NCBI GenBank assembly: GCA_036011085.1
Contig: DASCMS010000003.1
Span: 55,864-119,863 of the forward strand
Direction: 5' to 3'
Source: UBA8231 sp036011085
GTDB lineage: Bacteria; Latescibacterota; UBA2968; UBA8231
DNA length: 64,000 nt
How positions within the stretch are numbered: the first letter of the stretch is position 1; each line of letters opens with the position of its first letter. The notes below the pieces were generated by a model, which did no database searches, was not told the DNA's origin, and worked only from the letters and a program-made list of their open reading frames with translations. Positions 34,550-44,420 of this stretch are shown here, one piece after another. A program made the translations under genes and the position numbers.

Positions 34550-35456
34550 GGGACCGCCTCCGTGCTGGAGGCGCTGAGTCCGCCTCCTGTGGCTTGAGGC
34601 CGGGGCTTGACGAGTTGTCCGGTACCCGCGGTGACGGTCGTCCCACGACCGCCTGTCCGGCGAAACGCAGATCGACGTAGGCCGGATTCGGGCATTCGCT
34701 GTAGACACGCCCGAGCACTTCGTGCAGCGTCAGCAGTCTCTCAGCCACCTGACCGTAGGGCACGCGCACCTCCAGATTGTCCGCCACGAGTCGAAGCACG
34801 AGAGCCTCGCCGTCGTATGGCTCCACCTGTGAGATGTCCCCCGCCAACCGGGGAGACAGGCGCTGCGCCAGACTCCACCAGCTCAGCAGGCGCTGCAGGA
34901 CACTGTCGGCTACGACCTCGCCGACGACGAGGGAGTCGCTCAATCCGGGTACCCGCAGGATGGGCAGATCGAGATCGTCGATGCCTTCGGTGGGCAGCTT
35001 CTCCGGTGGCAACAGCACGCCGGTGGCGTCGATTCCGTGCTGTTGCGAACGCCACTCGACCCAGGCGACCCGCCGGCGCTCTTCGAGGTGGACGACGAGT
35101 CGGTCGGGAGGCTTGCGCTCGATCCGCACCGAGCGCACCCAGACGAGACGATCCAGCCGTTGCGCCACGGTATCGAGGTCGACCTCGAACAGGCCATCGC
35201 CCACCTCGACGCCACTGGCTGCCAGAACCTGCTCTCCGGAAAGCAGCCTCAATCCCCTCACCTCCAGGGCGGCGACGCGAAACTGCGGCGAGATGATGGC
35301 TGCCTGTTCCGTCTGCCACACACCCCATACGAGGGCGACGGCACACAGTAGCGCCGCTCCCAACACGAGTCGGCGCCGACCGTTGACGGGACGATTCTCG
35401 GGACGGGCGGCCATCGTCGTCTTCTTGCGGGCCTTGGGATTCTTCAGACGAGCCAT
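34542..35456 (-). CDS. ftsQ: Cell division protein FtsQ
   Basis: 304 residues from the ATG at 35454-35456, which shares a base with the murC stop (TGATG). A basic N-terminus (MARLKNPKARKKT) precedes one membrane helix (LVLGAALLCAVALVWGVW) and then a periplasmic POTRA domain (VAALEVRGLRLLSGEQVLA) and beta domain. FtsQ links FtsB/FtsL to the divisome. The C-terminal 35 residues are Pro/Ser-rich. The longer frame upstream lies inside murC and is not real. Confidence 0.88.
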   Translation of the reverse strand: MARLKNPKARKKTTMAARPENRPVNGRRRLVLGAALLCAVALVWGVWQTEQAAIISPQFRVAALEVRGLRLLSGEQVLAASGVEVGDGLFEVDLDTVAQRLDRLVWVRSVRIERKPPDRLVVHLEERRRVAWVEWRSQQHGIDATGVLLPPEKLPTEGIDDLDLPILRVPGLSDSLVVGEVVADSVLQRLLSWWSLAQRLSPRLAGDISQVEPYDGEALVLRLVADNLEVRVPYGQVAERLLTLHEVLGRVYSECPNPAYVDLRFAGQAVVGRPSPRVPDNSSSPGLKPQEADSAPPARRRSHG

Positions 35457-36889
35457 CAGACCTGTTGCTGCGTGAGCAGTGTGTCGAGTCTGGTGCCGAT
35501 ATCGCCGGCACCCATAACGATGAGCCAGTCCCCATCTGCACAGCCGTTGAGAGCCGCCCTCAGGGCCAGGTCCGTGTCGGCTTCCCAGCTGGCCGAAGCT
35601 CCCTGGGCCCGCAATCCAGTGACGATGACATCGCTCTCGACACCGTCTGCCGGATCTTCCCGCGCCGCATACACCGCCGTGACCCACACCTGATCGGCCG
35701 CGGCCAGCGCCGTGGCGAACTCGGCGTGAAATCGCTGTGTGCGCGAGTAGGTGTGGGGCTGCAGCACAGCCACCAGTCTGCCCTTGCCCATCTGCTGCCT
35801 GGCGGCATCGAGGGTGGCGGCGACTTCCGTCGGATGGTGCGCATAGTCGTCGACGATGCACACGCCGCCGACGCTGCCACGATGCTGGAAACGGCGATCC
35901 ACCCCGGCAAAGCCGGCAAGCGCCCCGGTCACTGTCGCCGGGTCGAGGGACAGCACCTGCGCCACGGCGCAGGTCGCCAGCGCGTTGGCGACATTGTGCC
36001 GCCCCGGAATCCCCAGGCGAATCCGGCGAGTCCCGTCGCCGTCGACGCAAGCGAAGGTGGCCCCCCCTGTCTGTGAGCTCAGACCGACAGCGTGCACCTC
36101 ACACTCGTCGGCGAACCCGAATGTTGTCAGCCGGGGGCCGCCCGGTGACTGTGAGAGACACCGTGTGACCTGCTGGCAGAGCCGGTCATCACCGTTGATG
36201 ACGATGTGCCCGTCAGGCCGCGTTCGTTGCAGGAATGTCACGAAGGCCTCCACCAGTTCGGCGTCATCGACATAACAGTCGACGTGTTCCGTCTCGATGT
36301 TGGTCACCACTGCGAGCCAGGGCTCCAGCTCGAGAAAACTGCGATCGTACTCGTCCGCTTCGACAATCATCATTCCCCCCGTGCCGGAGGCGGACTGAGT
36401 CTGGCCGTTCACCCACCCGCCGATCGCGACTGTCGGCTGGCATCCCGCAGCGCGTGTGACGGCAGCGATCAGGCTGGCTGTCGTCGTCTTGCCGTGAGTA
36501 CCGGCGACGGCGATGGTTCTCTGCGCCGCACTGAGTCGCCCCAACACCTGAGCTCGCCGCAGCTGTTCGATGTCGGCAGCAGCAGCGGCCAGTCGTTCGG
36601 GATTCGACTCGTCCACCGCGGCGGAGTAGATGAGCAGGTCGGCGCCGCGCACGTGAGCGGTGCTGTGTCCGGTGAACACCGCCACACCGCTGCGACGCAG
36701 GTCTTCGATGACCAAGCCGTCGACAGCATCCGAACCGGTTACACGATAGCCAGAGTCATGCAGCAATCGCGCCAGCCCTTCCATACCGGCGCCGCCGATG
36801 CCGACCATGTGCACACGCTCCACGCCAGGGCCCAGGGGCCCGTCGACTCCAGGGGGCAGCACGTCTGTTTCGCCTGACACCATCGTCAT
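35456..36889 (-). CDS. murC: UDP-N-acetylmuramate--L-alanine ligase
   Basis: 477 residues from the ATG at 36887-36889, which overlaps the ftsW stop as ATGA. Mur-ligase features: the N-terminal VHMVGIGGAGMEGLA, the ATP loop AGTHGKTTTASL, the EADEYDRSF segment and VDDYAHHPTEV at the start of the C-terminal domain. It adds L-alanine to UDP-MurNAc, the first step of the peptide stem. The usual murG before it and murB after it are absent here. Confidence 0.95.
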   Translation of the reverse strand: MTMVSGETDVLPPGVDGPLGPGVERVHMVGIGGAGMEGLARLLHDSGYRVTGSDAVDGLVIEDLRRSGVAVFTGHSTAHVRGADLLIYSAAVDESNPERLAAAAADIEQLRRAQVLGRLSAAQRTIAVAGTHGKTTTASLIAAVTRAAGCQPTVAIGGWVNGQTQSASGTGGMMIVEADEYDRSFLELEPWLAVVTNIETEHVDCYVDDAELVEAFVTFLQRTRPDGHIVINGDDRLCQQVTRCLSQSPGGPRLTTFGFADECEVHAVGLSSQTGGATFACVDGDGTRRIRLGIPGRHNVANALATCAVAQVLSLDPATVTGALAGFAGVDRRFQHRGSVGGVCIVDDYAHHPTEVAATLDAARQQMGKGRLVAVLQPHTYSRTQRFHAEFATALAAADQVWVTAVYAAREDPADGVESDVIVTGLRAQGASASWEADTDLALRAALNGCADGDWLIVMGAGDIGTRLDTLLTQQQV

Positions 36890-38100
36890 CGGTTCGCCGA
36901 CGCGGCCGTGGGAGGGATCCAGCCCTTGGCGCCGCCACGGCTGGCGGAGCGCCGTCGATTCCATGCCAGATCACGAGCCAGGCGGCTCGACGACGACGAT
37001 TCCGACGCCGTGTCACGGGCGACGGCGGCAAGAATCCCGATGCCGCTCAGATTCCAGAGAAGAGAGGAACCACCATAGCTGATAAAGGGCAGGGGCAATC
37101 CCGTTGTCGGCATCAGCCCGGTGGCGACGCCGACGTTGAGCAGGGCGTAGGTGCCGACCATAACGGTGATCCCGGAGGCCAGCAGAAACCCGTGGTACGT
37201 TGCTGCCTGCGTGGCAATACGATAACCGTGCACTCCCAGGGCGATGAACAGAGCGACCACGCTCAACGTGCCGAACAGGCCCAGTTCCTCGCCGGCAAAG
37301 GCAAAGACGAAGTCCGTATGGGGTTCGGGCAGGAAGTGCTTCTGCATGCTGTTGCCCAGTCCGACTCCGAACAGGCCGCCACTGCCGAGTGCCAGCAACG
37401 CCTGCGACACCTGAAAACCAGCGCCCTGCGGGTCCGGTTCACCCAGGAAGGTCTGCAGTCGCTGCATCTGGTATGGCGAGGACAGCACCGAGAGCACGGC
37501 CACCACCGCACCGAAGCCACAGGCGCCTGCCAGGTGAGCGGTACCGGCGCCACCGAGCCACAGCATCACCAGCGACACGGCGCCGATGGCGAGGGACGTT
37601 CCCAGATCTGGCTGCAGAACGATGAGGACGAGTACCAGCCCGACGATAATGAGCCGCGGCACCAGTCCCCCCTTCCAGTCTGCCATCTCGCCTTCCTTAC
37701 GAGACAGCACGTCGGCCAGATACAGTACCAATACCAGTTTGACGAACTCGGAGGGCTGAAATGTGATACTTGCCACCACCGGCAGGTGAAAGGGCAACCA
37801 GCGCTGGGCGCTGCGTCCCTCGCCGAAGATGAGAACCAGCACGAGCAGGCTCACGCCGCACAGCAGCAATGGCCGCGCCAGAGAGCGCCACAGTCCTAGA
37901 GGTACGCGTGACATGGCGAACATGATCATCAGTCCGAGCCCGGCGCGCAGGATCTGACGCTGGAGGAAGAAACCCGAATCCTCGAAACGTGTCCCTGCCA
38001 GTGCAGAGCTCGAGCTGTAGACCATGACGACGCCGATCCCGACGAGGATGACGGCGATGAGCAGGACCTGACGTGCGGCCCGTTCCGCTATGCTGGACAT
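36886..38100 (-). CDS. ftsW: Peptidoglycan glycosyltransferase FtsW
   Basis: 404 residues from the ATG at 38098-38100 (MSSIAERAARQVLLIA), about ten membrane helices. SEDS family motifs are seen: FQPSEFVKLVLVLYLA, LQPDLGTSL, the large loop FLPEPHTDFVFAFAGEELG and PLPFISYGGSSLL. FtsW polymerises lipid II at the septum with its partner FtsI. A Ser/Arg-rich cytoplasmic tail of about 55 residues follows the last helix. It is separated from murF by 154 bases, the largest gap in the dcw run. Confidence 0.94.
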   Translation of the reverse strand: MSSIAERAARQVLLIAVILVGIGVVMVYSSSSALAGTRFEDSGFFLQRQILRAGLGLMIMFAMSRVPLGLWRSLARPLLLCGVSLLVLVLIFGEGRSAQRWLPFHLPVVASITFQPSEFVKLVLVLYLADVLSRKEGEMADWKGGLVPRLIIVGLVLVLIVLQPDLGTSLAIGAVSLVMLWLGGAGTAHLAGACGFGAVVAVLSVLSSPYQMQRLQTFLGEPDPQGAGFQVSQALLALGSGGLFGVGLGNSMQKHFLPEPHTDFVFAFAGEELGLFGTLSVVALFIALGVHGYRIATQAATYHGFLLASGITVMVGTYALLNVGVATGLMPTTGLPLPFISYGGSSLLWNLSGIGILAAVARDTASESSSSSRLARDLAWNRRRSASRGGAKGWIPPTAASANR

Positions 38101-38254
38101 GCCTTGAGTTCCGGCGGGAACGCAAAGGGGAGGCGGCAGACAACCGCGGTAGCACTCCGCGACGACTGCGACCCGTTGGGAGGAGGGGTCAAAGGGGTGG
38201 GCTGTCACACCGGGGATGGCGCGACAGTCGGGCAAACCGCCTGGGGAGGCGGGA
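38101..38254 (-). other. Gap between murF and ftsW where mraY and murD usually lie
   Basis: No reading frame here resembles MraY or MurD and none is long enough to be either. I see no clear promoter or hairpin in it. It is the only sizeable break in an otherwise overlapping operon. Confidence 0.6.
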
Positions 38255-39649
38255 CTACGCTAGTGCTTCGACAACGTGTTCCAACTCCATACCGCGTGAC
38301 GCCTTGATCAATACCAGATCGCCGGGGCGGGCGAGGGCTTCCAACTGACGCGAAAGGGAGTCGCGCCCGTCGAAGTGCTGGCTCTGCCCGGCATCGATTC
38401 CGGCCTCATGGGCGCCATGAACAGTGTGCTCGCTCAGGGGTCCGGTGCCCAGCAGTACGTCGATACGGCTGGCGGCGTAACGCCCTACTTCCTCATGCAA
38501 CACCGGCGCCTGTTCACCCAATTCCAGCATATCGCCCAGAACGGCGATACGTCGGCCGTCGACCGGGATCTCAGCCATCAGGTCGAGAGCGGCACGGACG
38601 GAGTCGGGATTGGCGTTGTAACAGTCATTGATAACACGGATTCCGGCTTTCCGCAAGATTTCGGAGCGCATACTGACCGGCTCGAAATCTGCAAGGGCCG
38701 CCGCCGTTTGTGCCACGCTCAGACCACACTGATCGGCCACGGCGATGGCAGACAAGGCGTTGTGGGCGTTGTGGCGTCCGGGAATCCGAAGATGGAAGGA
38801 GGTATTCTGTAGAGAGAAGTGGCCGCAGCCCTCCTGGTCGAGGATGAGTCCCTCCCCACTGAAATGGCTCTCACGCGTCCAACCGAAGCCGAGGAGTCTC
38901 CCCTTTGTCCTCATAGCCTCCCCGGCAATGACACAGTCGTCCGCGTTGACGAGAGCCACGTAAGACTCATCTACGATAAAGTCCAGGAGCTCCCCTTTAG
39001 CCTTGGCCACTCTCTCTACAGATCCAAATACCTCCAGGTGTGCGGTGCCGATATTCAGCAGCACACCGATAGTCGGTTGCACGATACGACAGAGGTAGGC
39101 CAGATCACCTACCTGACGCGCGCCTATCTCGATAACGGCGGCGCCATGTTCCGGCGTCAGCCTCAGCAGCGCGCTGGGAACGCCGATCTCGTTGTTCTCG
39201 TTGCTCGGCGTCGACAGGACCTCGAACCTGCGGCCGAGGGCGGCGGCGATCATCTCTTTCGCCGTCGTCTTGCCAGTCGAGCCGGCGACGGCGACGACGG
39301 GAATGTCGAAGCGTCGCCGATACTGCCGTGCCAGTCGTCCCAGGGCCCTAAGCGTCGAATCGACGACCAGCAAAGGTCCTGAGCACTTCGGCGCTGCCAC
39401 GTCACTGCCATGGCCGATGATCGCCGCACTGGCACCGGCATCAAAGGCCGACGCCACGTGCGCATGTCCGTCAAACCGCTCCCCCTGGAGCGCGACGAAA
39501 ACCTGCCCCGGCAACAGGGACCGGGTGTCAGTCGATACGCCGGCTGCCATCACCGCCCGTGAGGTGGACGGGCCGATCCAGCCCGCCCGTGACCATCGCC
39601 TCACATCTTCAAGGCAGATATCCTGCCAGGCGCCCGGGGGGCTCAGCAA
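38255..39649 (-). CDS. murF: UDP-N-acetylmuramoyl-tripeptide--D-alanyl-D-alanine ligase
   Basis: 464 residues. Mur-ligase motifs: STDTRSLLPGQVFVALQGERFDGH at the N-terminus, the ATP loop AGSTGKTTAKEM, NNEIGVP and the C-terminal INDCYNANPDS. It adds D-Ala-D-Ala to the tripeptide nucleotide. The start is taken as the TTG at 39647-39649, seven bases inside the end of murE; no ATG nearby would keep the whole N-terminal strand. The mraY and murD genes that usually follow are absent. Confidence 0.93.
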   Translation of the reverse strand: MLSPPGAWQDICLEDVRRWSRAGWIGPSTSRAVMAAGVSTDTRSLLPGQVFVALQGERFDGHAHVASAFDAGASAAIIGHGSDVAAPKCSGPLLVVDSTLRALGRLARQYRRRFDIPVVAVAGSTGKTTAKEMIAAALGRRFEVLSTPSNENNEIGVPSALLRLTPEHGAAVIEIGARQVGDLAYLCRIVQPTIGVLLNIGTAHLEVFGSVERVAKAKGELLDFIVDESYVALVNADDCVIAGEAMRTKGRLLGFGWTRESHFSGEGLILDQEGCGHFSLQNTSFHLRIPGRHNAHNALSAIAVADQCGLSVAQTAAALADFEPVSMRSEILRKAGIRVINDCYNANPDSVRAALDLMAEIPVDGRRIAVLGDMLELGEQAPVLHEEVGRYAASRIDVLLGTGPLSEHTVHGAHEAGIDAGQSQHFDGRDSLSRQLEALARPGDLVLIKASRGMELEHVVEALA

Positions 39650-41163
39650 TTCTCCAGCGCCTCTCCCGCGACACCACGATCCCTCAACGCCTCGCGCGCG
39701 ACATCACGGTCATCAAAAGGCAGTATACGACCGCCGTCCAGTATCTGATACGGCTCATCACCCTTGCCGGCAAGAACGACGACATCACCTACTTCGGCGT
39801 TCCCCAAGGCGGCGTGAATCGCTGTTCGCCTGTCCGGCTCCTCCACGACCGCATCCGATGCCCGCATGCCAGCCGCGATCTGGTCGATGATCTGTCGGGG
39901 AGACTCACTCCGCGGATTGTCGGCAGTGAGGTAGATAGCGTCGGCCAGCGCCTCGGCAACCTGCCCCATCATCGGCCGCTTTCCCGTGTCCCGATCGCCG
40001 CCACAACCAAAGACGCACAACAGTCTCCGTGACGTCAACTCCCTTGCCGCACGCAAGACGGTTTCGAGACCCGCCGGCGTATGAGCGTAGTCGACGAGCA
40101 CCTGGAAGGGCTGGCCCTCGTCGATGCGCTCGAAGCGGCCCGGTATCTGGGCCACATCCGCCACACCACGTCGAATCGCTTCCCCCTCGATTCCCAGAGC
40201 AAAACCCGTCGTCACGGCGGCCACTACGTTAGAGCTATTGTAACGCCCCGTCAATGCCGTTTCGACCTCGAATTCACCTTGCGGCGTGTCCATTGACAGG
40301 TGCGTACGATCTGCGTCGAAGCGTATGTTGCGCAGCCTCACATCAGCACCCGATTCGCCGAAAGTCCACACCTGTGCCGGTGTCAGTTCCGCCAACTTTC
40401 CCGCTCTCGGATCATCGGCGTTCAGTACGGCCGCCGACGATCCGGCAAGATCGCGAAACAGCAGGCTCTTGGCGGCGAAGTACTCCTCTTCCGATCCGTG
40501 AAAATCCAGATGATCCCGCGTGAGATTGGTGAACACCGCCGCGTCAAACCCAATCCCCTGCACGCGGCCAAGGGCGAGCCCGTGAGATGAGACCTCCATC
40601 GCCAGCGATCGGCAACCCGCGTCCCTGGCGCGCGCAAGAAGGGCCTGCAGAGCCCCCGCCTCCGGTGTCGTATTCGGCAGTGGCTCGACCTGGTCGCCCC
40701 AATGAAAGCCCAGAGTACCCAGGTAGGCCGCCGGTGAGCCGCTCGCAGCCAACAGATGACGGATGATGCTCGCCGTCGTTGATTTGCCGTTCGTGCCGGT
40801 CACGCCGACACACTGCATGGCCCGCGACGGGTGGCCGTGCAGGCGTGCCGCCAGAGCTGCCAGGGCCCGACGACTGTCATCGACGACGACCCGCGTGGCC
40901 GCACCGGTATCGATGGCGGCCTCTTCGACGACAACCGCCTCGGCGCCTCGCTCGACAGCGTCTTCGACGAAGGCGTGACGATCCAGTTCCTGGCCGCCGC
41001 GGATGGCGACGAACAGAGAACCCCGGGCAACCTGTCGCGAGTCGGATACCACGGTATCGATCGGTCGATCGAGAACCCCGGTTACGGACACGGGAGCGTG
41101 GGCATCGAGCAGTGTACGCAGATTCATGTCGGTGTCTGCCCCGATCTCACGAGTCGGGCTCAT
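39643..41163 (-). CDS. murE: UDP-MurNAc-L-Ala-D-Glu:meso-diaminopimelate ligase
   Basis: 506 residues; start at 41161-41163 in an ATGA overlap with ftsI, although a second Met (MNLRTLL) is close. It has SDSRQVARGSLFVAI, the ATP loop GTNGKST at 123-129, the TNLTRDHLDFHGS segment and VDYAHTP. The motif D415-N-P-R418 is the substrate motif of enzymes that add meso-diaminopimelate rather than lysine. This implies a Gram-negative type (A1-gamma) peptide stem. Length is normal. Confidence 0.95.
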   Translation of the reverse strand: MSPTREIGADTDMNLRTLLDAHAPVSVTGVLDRPIDTVVSDSRQVARGSLFVAIRGGQELDRHAFVEDAVERGAEAVVVEEAAIDTGAATRVVVDDSRRALAALAARLHGHPSRAMQCVGVTGTNGKSTTASIIRHLLAASGSPAAYLGTLGFHWGDQVEPLPNTTPEAGALQALLARARDAGCRSLAMEVSSHGLALGRVQGIGFDAAVFTNLTRDHLDFHGSEEEYFAAKSLLFRDLAGSSAAVLNADDPRAGKLAELTPAQVWTFGESGADVRLRNIRFDADRTHLSMDTPQGEFEVETALTGRYNSSNVVAAVTTGFALGIEGEAIRRGVADVAQIPGRFERIDEGQPFQVLVDYAHTPAGLETVLRAARELTSRRLLCVFGCGGDRDTGKRPMMGQVAEALADAIYLTADNPRSESPRQIIDQIAAGMRASDAVVEEPDRRTAIHAALGNAEVGDVVVLAGKGDEPYQILDGGRILPFDDRDVAREALRDRGVAGEALENC

Positions 41164-43187
41164 GGAGCCAGTGCCACCAGCGGTCGGTGTACACCCAGTT
41201 TGCGCATGAGCACGGCCTGGCGCAATGGCATTCCATGGAGCGAGATGGACGGCATGACCTGGCCCTGTCCAAGCTGGCAGACCAGCACGTCGGCCGTGCC
41301 CCGATCGAGGTTCGGTGCCGGGTCCTGGGCGACGACGAGCTCCCCCTCACCCTCGAGACGGAGACGCAGCCCTCGACGCTCCGCCTGTACATGAGCCCGC
41401 GCCACCGACAGTCCACGCAGATCGGGAATCGCCTCAGCCGTCAATGCAACGGTCACGGCGGCAGCCGCCGTCGTCGGACCCAGCGTTCCATCGAGGGCCA
41501 ACACGCGCTCCATCGTGCGACGGAAAGCCGGAGCGGCCACGGTGCCACCGTACTTGCCGACGCGAGGATTCTCCACCACGACCAGGCAGATGTAGCGCGC
41601 CTCCCCCGTGGCCGGCAGGTAGCCGACAAAGGAAGACACGTACTCGTCCTCGGCGTAACCGCCACCACCGGGAAGAGCTCGTTGGGCCGTCCCCGTCTTG
41701 CCGGCCACGTCCATGCCGTCGATCGCGGCGCGGCGACCGGTTCCTCGGCGCACGACACCCCGGAGCATCTGCTGCAAGCTGGCCGCCGTGGCCTCGGTCA
41801 CGACACGCCGTACGCGTTGCGGTTCGGTACGACGCAGTGGTTGTCCGTCCACTCCGCGAACCTCTGCCAGCAAACGCGGCGCCATCAGCTGGCCACCATT
41901 GGCGATGGCGCCGAAGGCCTGGACGAGTTGTACGGCTGTGACGCTGATCTCCTGGCCGATGGCGATCGTGGCCAGGGAGCGTTCCGACCAGTCGCGGGTA
42001 TGGTGCAGCAACCCGGCACTCTCGGCCGGCAGGCCGGTCCCGGTCCGCGTACCGAAGCCAAAGGCCCGGAGTGATTCATAGAACTCGGGTCGCTCCAGTG
42101 TCCCGGCCAGTTTCACCATACCGATGTTGCTCGAGTGCGTCATGACCTCGGAGGCGGTGAGCCACCCATGGGCCTTCGTATCACGCAGGGTGTCGCCCGT
42201 GGCCAGTTCCAGCAGGCCCTGCTCACAGAACACGGAAGTGTCGGCCAGGGCCAATCGACCATCGAGAACCGCAGCCATCGTGATCGGCTTCAGGGTCGAA
42301 CCGGGTTCGAAGGGATCGATGACAAGGCGATTCCGCCGGTGGGCGGCGGGAGAGGCTCCCGGCCTGTTGGGATCAAAGACGGGTACGCTGCCCATGGCCA
42401 GGATGTCGCCAGTGCGGGGATCGGAGATCATCCCGAGGGCACTCTCGGCGCCAGTCTCGGTCACGGTGCGCGCCAGCTCCTCTTCGAGGATGCCCTGAAA
42501 GACGGCGTCAATCGTCAGACGTACGCGGGCGCCGTGTCGTGCCGGTTCGGTGGCTTCCGAACGGTCGTGCAGCGTGCGGCCGCGGTTGTCGACGTAGGAG
42601 CGCGCCTCTCCCGGCTGTTCAGCGAGAACGTCGTCGAGGGCGAGTTCAATTCCTTCGCGACCTTCGTTGTCGATGTTGGTGAAACCGAGAACCTGCCCTG
42701 CAAGAGCCCCATACGGATAGAACCGCCGGACCTCCTCCTGCTCGAAGATGCCCTGGAACACTTGTGAACGGAGTCCTTCGAGCTCCTCGTCATGTGTCTG
42801 CCTCTGCAGATAGACGAAGGGCCGACCGGAGTCGAGCAACCGCTCGACCTCATCTACTGAGCGCACCGTGTTGCGGGCAAAGTGCTGCGCTGCGCCGGCA
42901 CGATCGCGGACGGCGGCAGGGTGGCTGTAGAACGACACGGAGGCAACATCGAGAGCCAGCTCCCTGCCGGCCCGGTCGAGAATCTCACCGCGGCGGGCGC
43001 TCAGGGCGATCAGTCGCTGGTGTTGGGCGCGCGCACGCTCCGCATATCGGGCACTGTCGACGCCCTGCACCTGCACCAGGCGCGCTGTCACCCCGAGCCA
43101 CAGGGCTGCCCCCCCCAGTAGCACCCAGCGAAGCCGGCGCACTGCGGAGGTGCGTGATGCGATGCGAGCCGAATCAGTCACCGACAC
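41160..43187 (-). CDS. ftsI: Septal penicillin-binding protein FtsI with C-terminal PASTA domain
   Basis: 675 residues: one N-terminal membrane helix (VLLGGAALWLGVTARL), a dimerisation domain with RGEILDRAGRELA, and a transpeptidase with S297-T-L-K300 (EPGSTLKP), S352-S-N354 and K497-T-G-T500. Residues ~603-667 form a PASTA domain (IPDLRGLSVARAHVQAERRGL). It crosslinks septal peptidoglycan with FtsW. A PASTA tail is more usual in SpoVD/PBP2x-like enzymes but is also found in several Gram-negative phyla. It overlaps ftsL by 14 bases and murE by four. Confidence 0.94.
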   Translation of the reverse strand: MSVTDSARIASRTSAVRRLRWVLLGGAALWLGVTARLVQVQGVDSARYAERARAQHQRLIALSARRGEILDRAGRELALDVASVSFYSHPAAVRDRAGAAQHFARNTVRSVDEVERLLDSGRPFVYLQRQTHDEELEGLRSQVFQGIFEQEEVRRFYPYGALAGQVLGFTNIDNEGREGIELALDDVLAEQPGEARSYVDNRGRTLHDRSEATEPARHGARVRLTIDAVFQGILEEELARTVTETGAESALGMISDPRTGDILAMGSVPVFDPNRPGASPAAHRRNRLVIDPFEPGSTLKPITMAAVLDGRLALADTSVFCEQGLLELATGDTLRDTKAHGWLTASEVMTHSSNIGMVKLAGTLERPEFYESLRAFGFGTRTGTGLPAESAGLLHHTRDWSERSLATIAIGQEISVTAVQLVQAFGAIANGGQLMAPRLLAEVRGVDGQPLRRTEPQRVRRVVTEATAASLQQMLRGVVRRGTGRRAAIDGMDVAGKTGTAQRALPGGGGYAEDEYVSSFVGYLPATGEARYICLVVVENPRVGKYGGTVAAPAFRRTMERVLALDGTLGPTTAAAAVTVALTAEAIPDLRGLSVARAHVQAERRGLRLRLEGEGELVVAQDPAPNLDRGTADVLVCQLGQGQVMPSISLHGMPLRQAVLMRKLGVHRPLVALAP

Positions 43188-43464
43188 CTGCCACGATCAG
43201 CTCCGCCATGAACATGGCCGTGGGATCTACCATCTGCAGATCGCGTGTCGCTCGCGCCCGCACAACGCCCGGGCGTTGGGCCAGGTCCACCGCCGCCTGC
43301 AGCTTGGCTCGCTCTTCCCGCAGCGTCCCGGAGAGGTCACGGGCGCGGGCCATGCCCATGGCCGTCTCGGAGATCTGCACCTTCACCCAGACAGTACTCG
43401 TGGTGGCGCCCACGAGGCCGGCGACGATGAGCACCCGGACCCAGTCACCGAAGATCCGGTTCAA
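43174..43464 (-). CDS. ftsL: Cell division protein FtsL
   Basis: 96 residues by starting at the TTG at 43462-43464, which overlaps the rsmH stop (TTGA) and has AGGAGG four to five bases upstream. One membrane helix (VRVLIVAGLVGATTSTVWV) is followed by a short coiled coil (GTLREERAKLQAAVDLA) and a segment VRARATRDLQMVDP, the standard FtsL layout. FtsL bridges FtsQ/FtsB to FtsWI. The family is weakly conserved, so gene position between rsmH and ftsI is the main evidence. A longer upstream frame lies inside rsmH. Confidence 0.82.
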   Translation of the reverse strand: MNRIFGDWVRVLIVAGLVGATTSTVWVKVQISETAMGMARARDLSGTLREERAKLQAAVDLAQRPGVVRARATRDLQMVDPTAMFMAELIVAGVGD

Positions 43465-44420
43465 AGTGCCTCCTGATCGAGTTTTTCGTAGAGGCGGAGA
43501 GCGGCGCTGCGAGCTCGAGGATTGGCCTCGACTTCCACGGGAGTGGCGCTCTGGCGGCGGCTCACGGCCCGAAAGCTCGGCAACAGACCACAGGCACATG
43601 CAGGCAACGCCGGAGGACACACACACCCCTTTACCAGCTGCGCCAGTTTCTGCTTGACGATGCGGTCCTCAAGTGAGTGATAGGAAATGACGGCAAGCCG
43701 CCCCCCGGGGCGCAGCAATTCGATGGCAGCATCGAGCCCGTTCTCCAACTCGACCAGCTCGTCATTGACGGCGATTCGCAAGGCCTGGAATACACGAGCG
43801 AGAGTTTTGTTCAGCATCTGCGGTTTCGTCGCCTCGATAGCCCGGGTGAGATCGGCTGTGGAATTCAACTCGCCTGCATCGCGCGCTCTGCAGACACTGC
43901 GTGCGATCCGGCGCGCCCCCCGCTCTTCGCCATAGCGGCGAATCAGCCCCACCAGGTCGGACTCCTCGATCTGCGCCAGAAGCCGGCCCGCAGGCACCCC
44001 AGCACTGCGATCCATGCGCATATCGAGAGGACCGTCCCGGTGGTAGCTGAATCCACGTTGTGATACATCGATCTGGTGCGAACTGACACCCAGATCGAAG
44101 AGCACCCCGCTCGCGGCAACCGCCACGGGTCGCACCTGTGACAGTTGCCGCAGGAGCGGGGCCGCCGACCGGGTGAGGGAGGAAAACGCGCACTGGAGAA
44201 AGATCACCCGCCCGCCGTGCGGGGCGAGTCGGCGGCCCGCCTCGTCCATAGCCGCCGAATCGCGATCACACGCCAACAGATGGCCTGACGGTCCCAGTGC
44301 CTGGAGGATGGCCTCTCCGTGTCCTCCGCCTCCGGCCGTTGCATCTATGTAGAACCCGTCATCGTCGACCACCAGGCCGGCGACGACCTCCTCTGCCATG
44401 ACGGGAACATGGTACGTCAC
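43461..44420 (-). CDS. rsmH: 16S rRNA (cytosine-1402-N4) methyltransferase
   Basis: 319 residues, also called MraW. Starts YHVPVMAEEVVAGL, then the SAM loop DATAGGGGHGEAIL, the RGFSYHRDGPLDMRMD motif, NDELVELENGLDAAIELLRPGGRLAVISYHSLEDRIVK and the end motif NPRARSAALR. It methylates N4 of C1402 in 16S rRNA. The start overlaps mraZ as ATGA and the end overlaps ftsL. Standard position after mraZ. Confidence 0.95.
   Translation of the reverse strand: MTYHVPVMAEEVVAGLVVDDDGFYIDATAGGGGHGEAILQALGPSGHLLACDRDSAAMDEAGRRLAPHGGRVIFLQCAFSSLTRSAAPLLRQLSQVRPVAVAASGVLFDLGVSSHQIDVSQRGFSYHRDGPLDMRMDRSAGVPAGRLLAQIEESDLVGLIRRYGEERGARRIARSVCRARDAGELNSTADLTRAIEATKPQMLNKTLARVFQALRIAVNDELVELENGLDAAIELLRPGGRLAVISYHSLEDRIVKQKLAQLVKGCVCPPALPACACGLLPSFRAVSRRQSATPVEVEANPRARSAALRLYEKLDQEAL

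Noticed and set aside
40779..42074. 431-codon open frame on the plus strand
   Set aside because: Antisense to murE and ftsI, both with full catalytic motifs.
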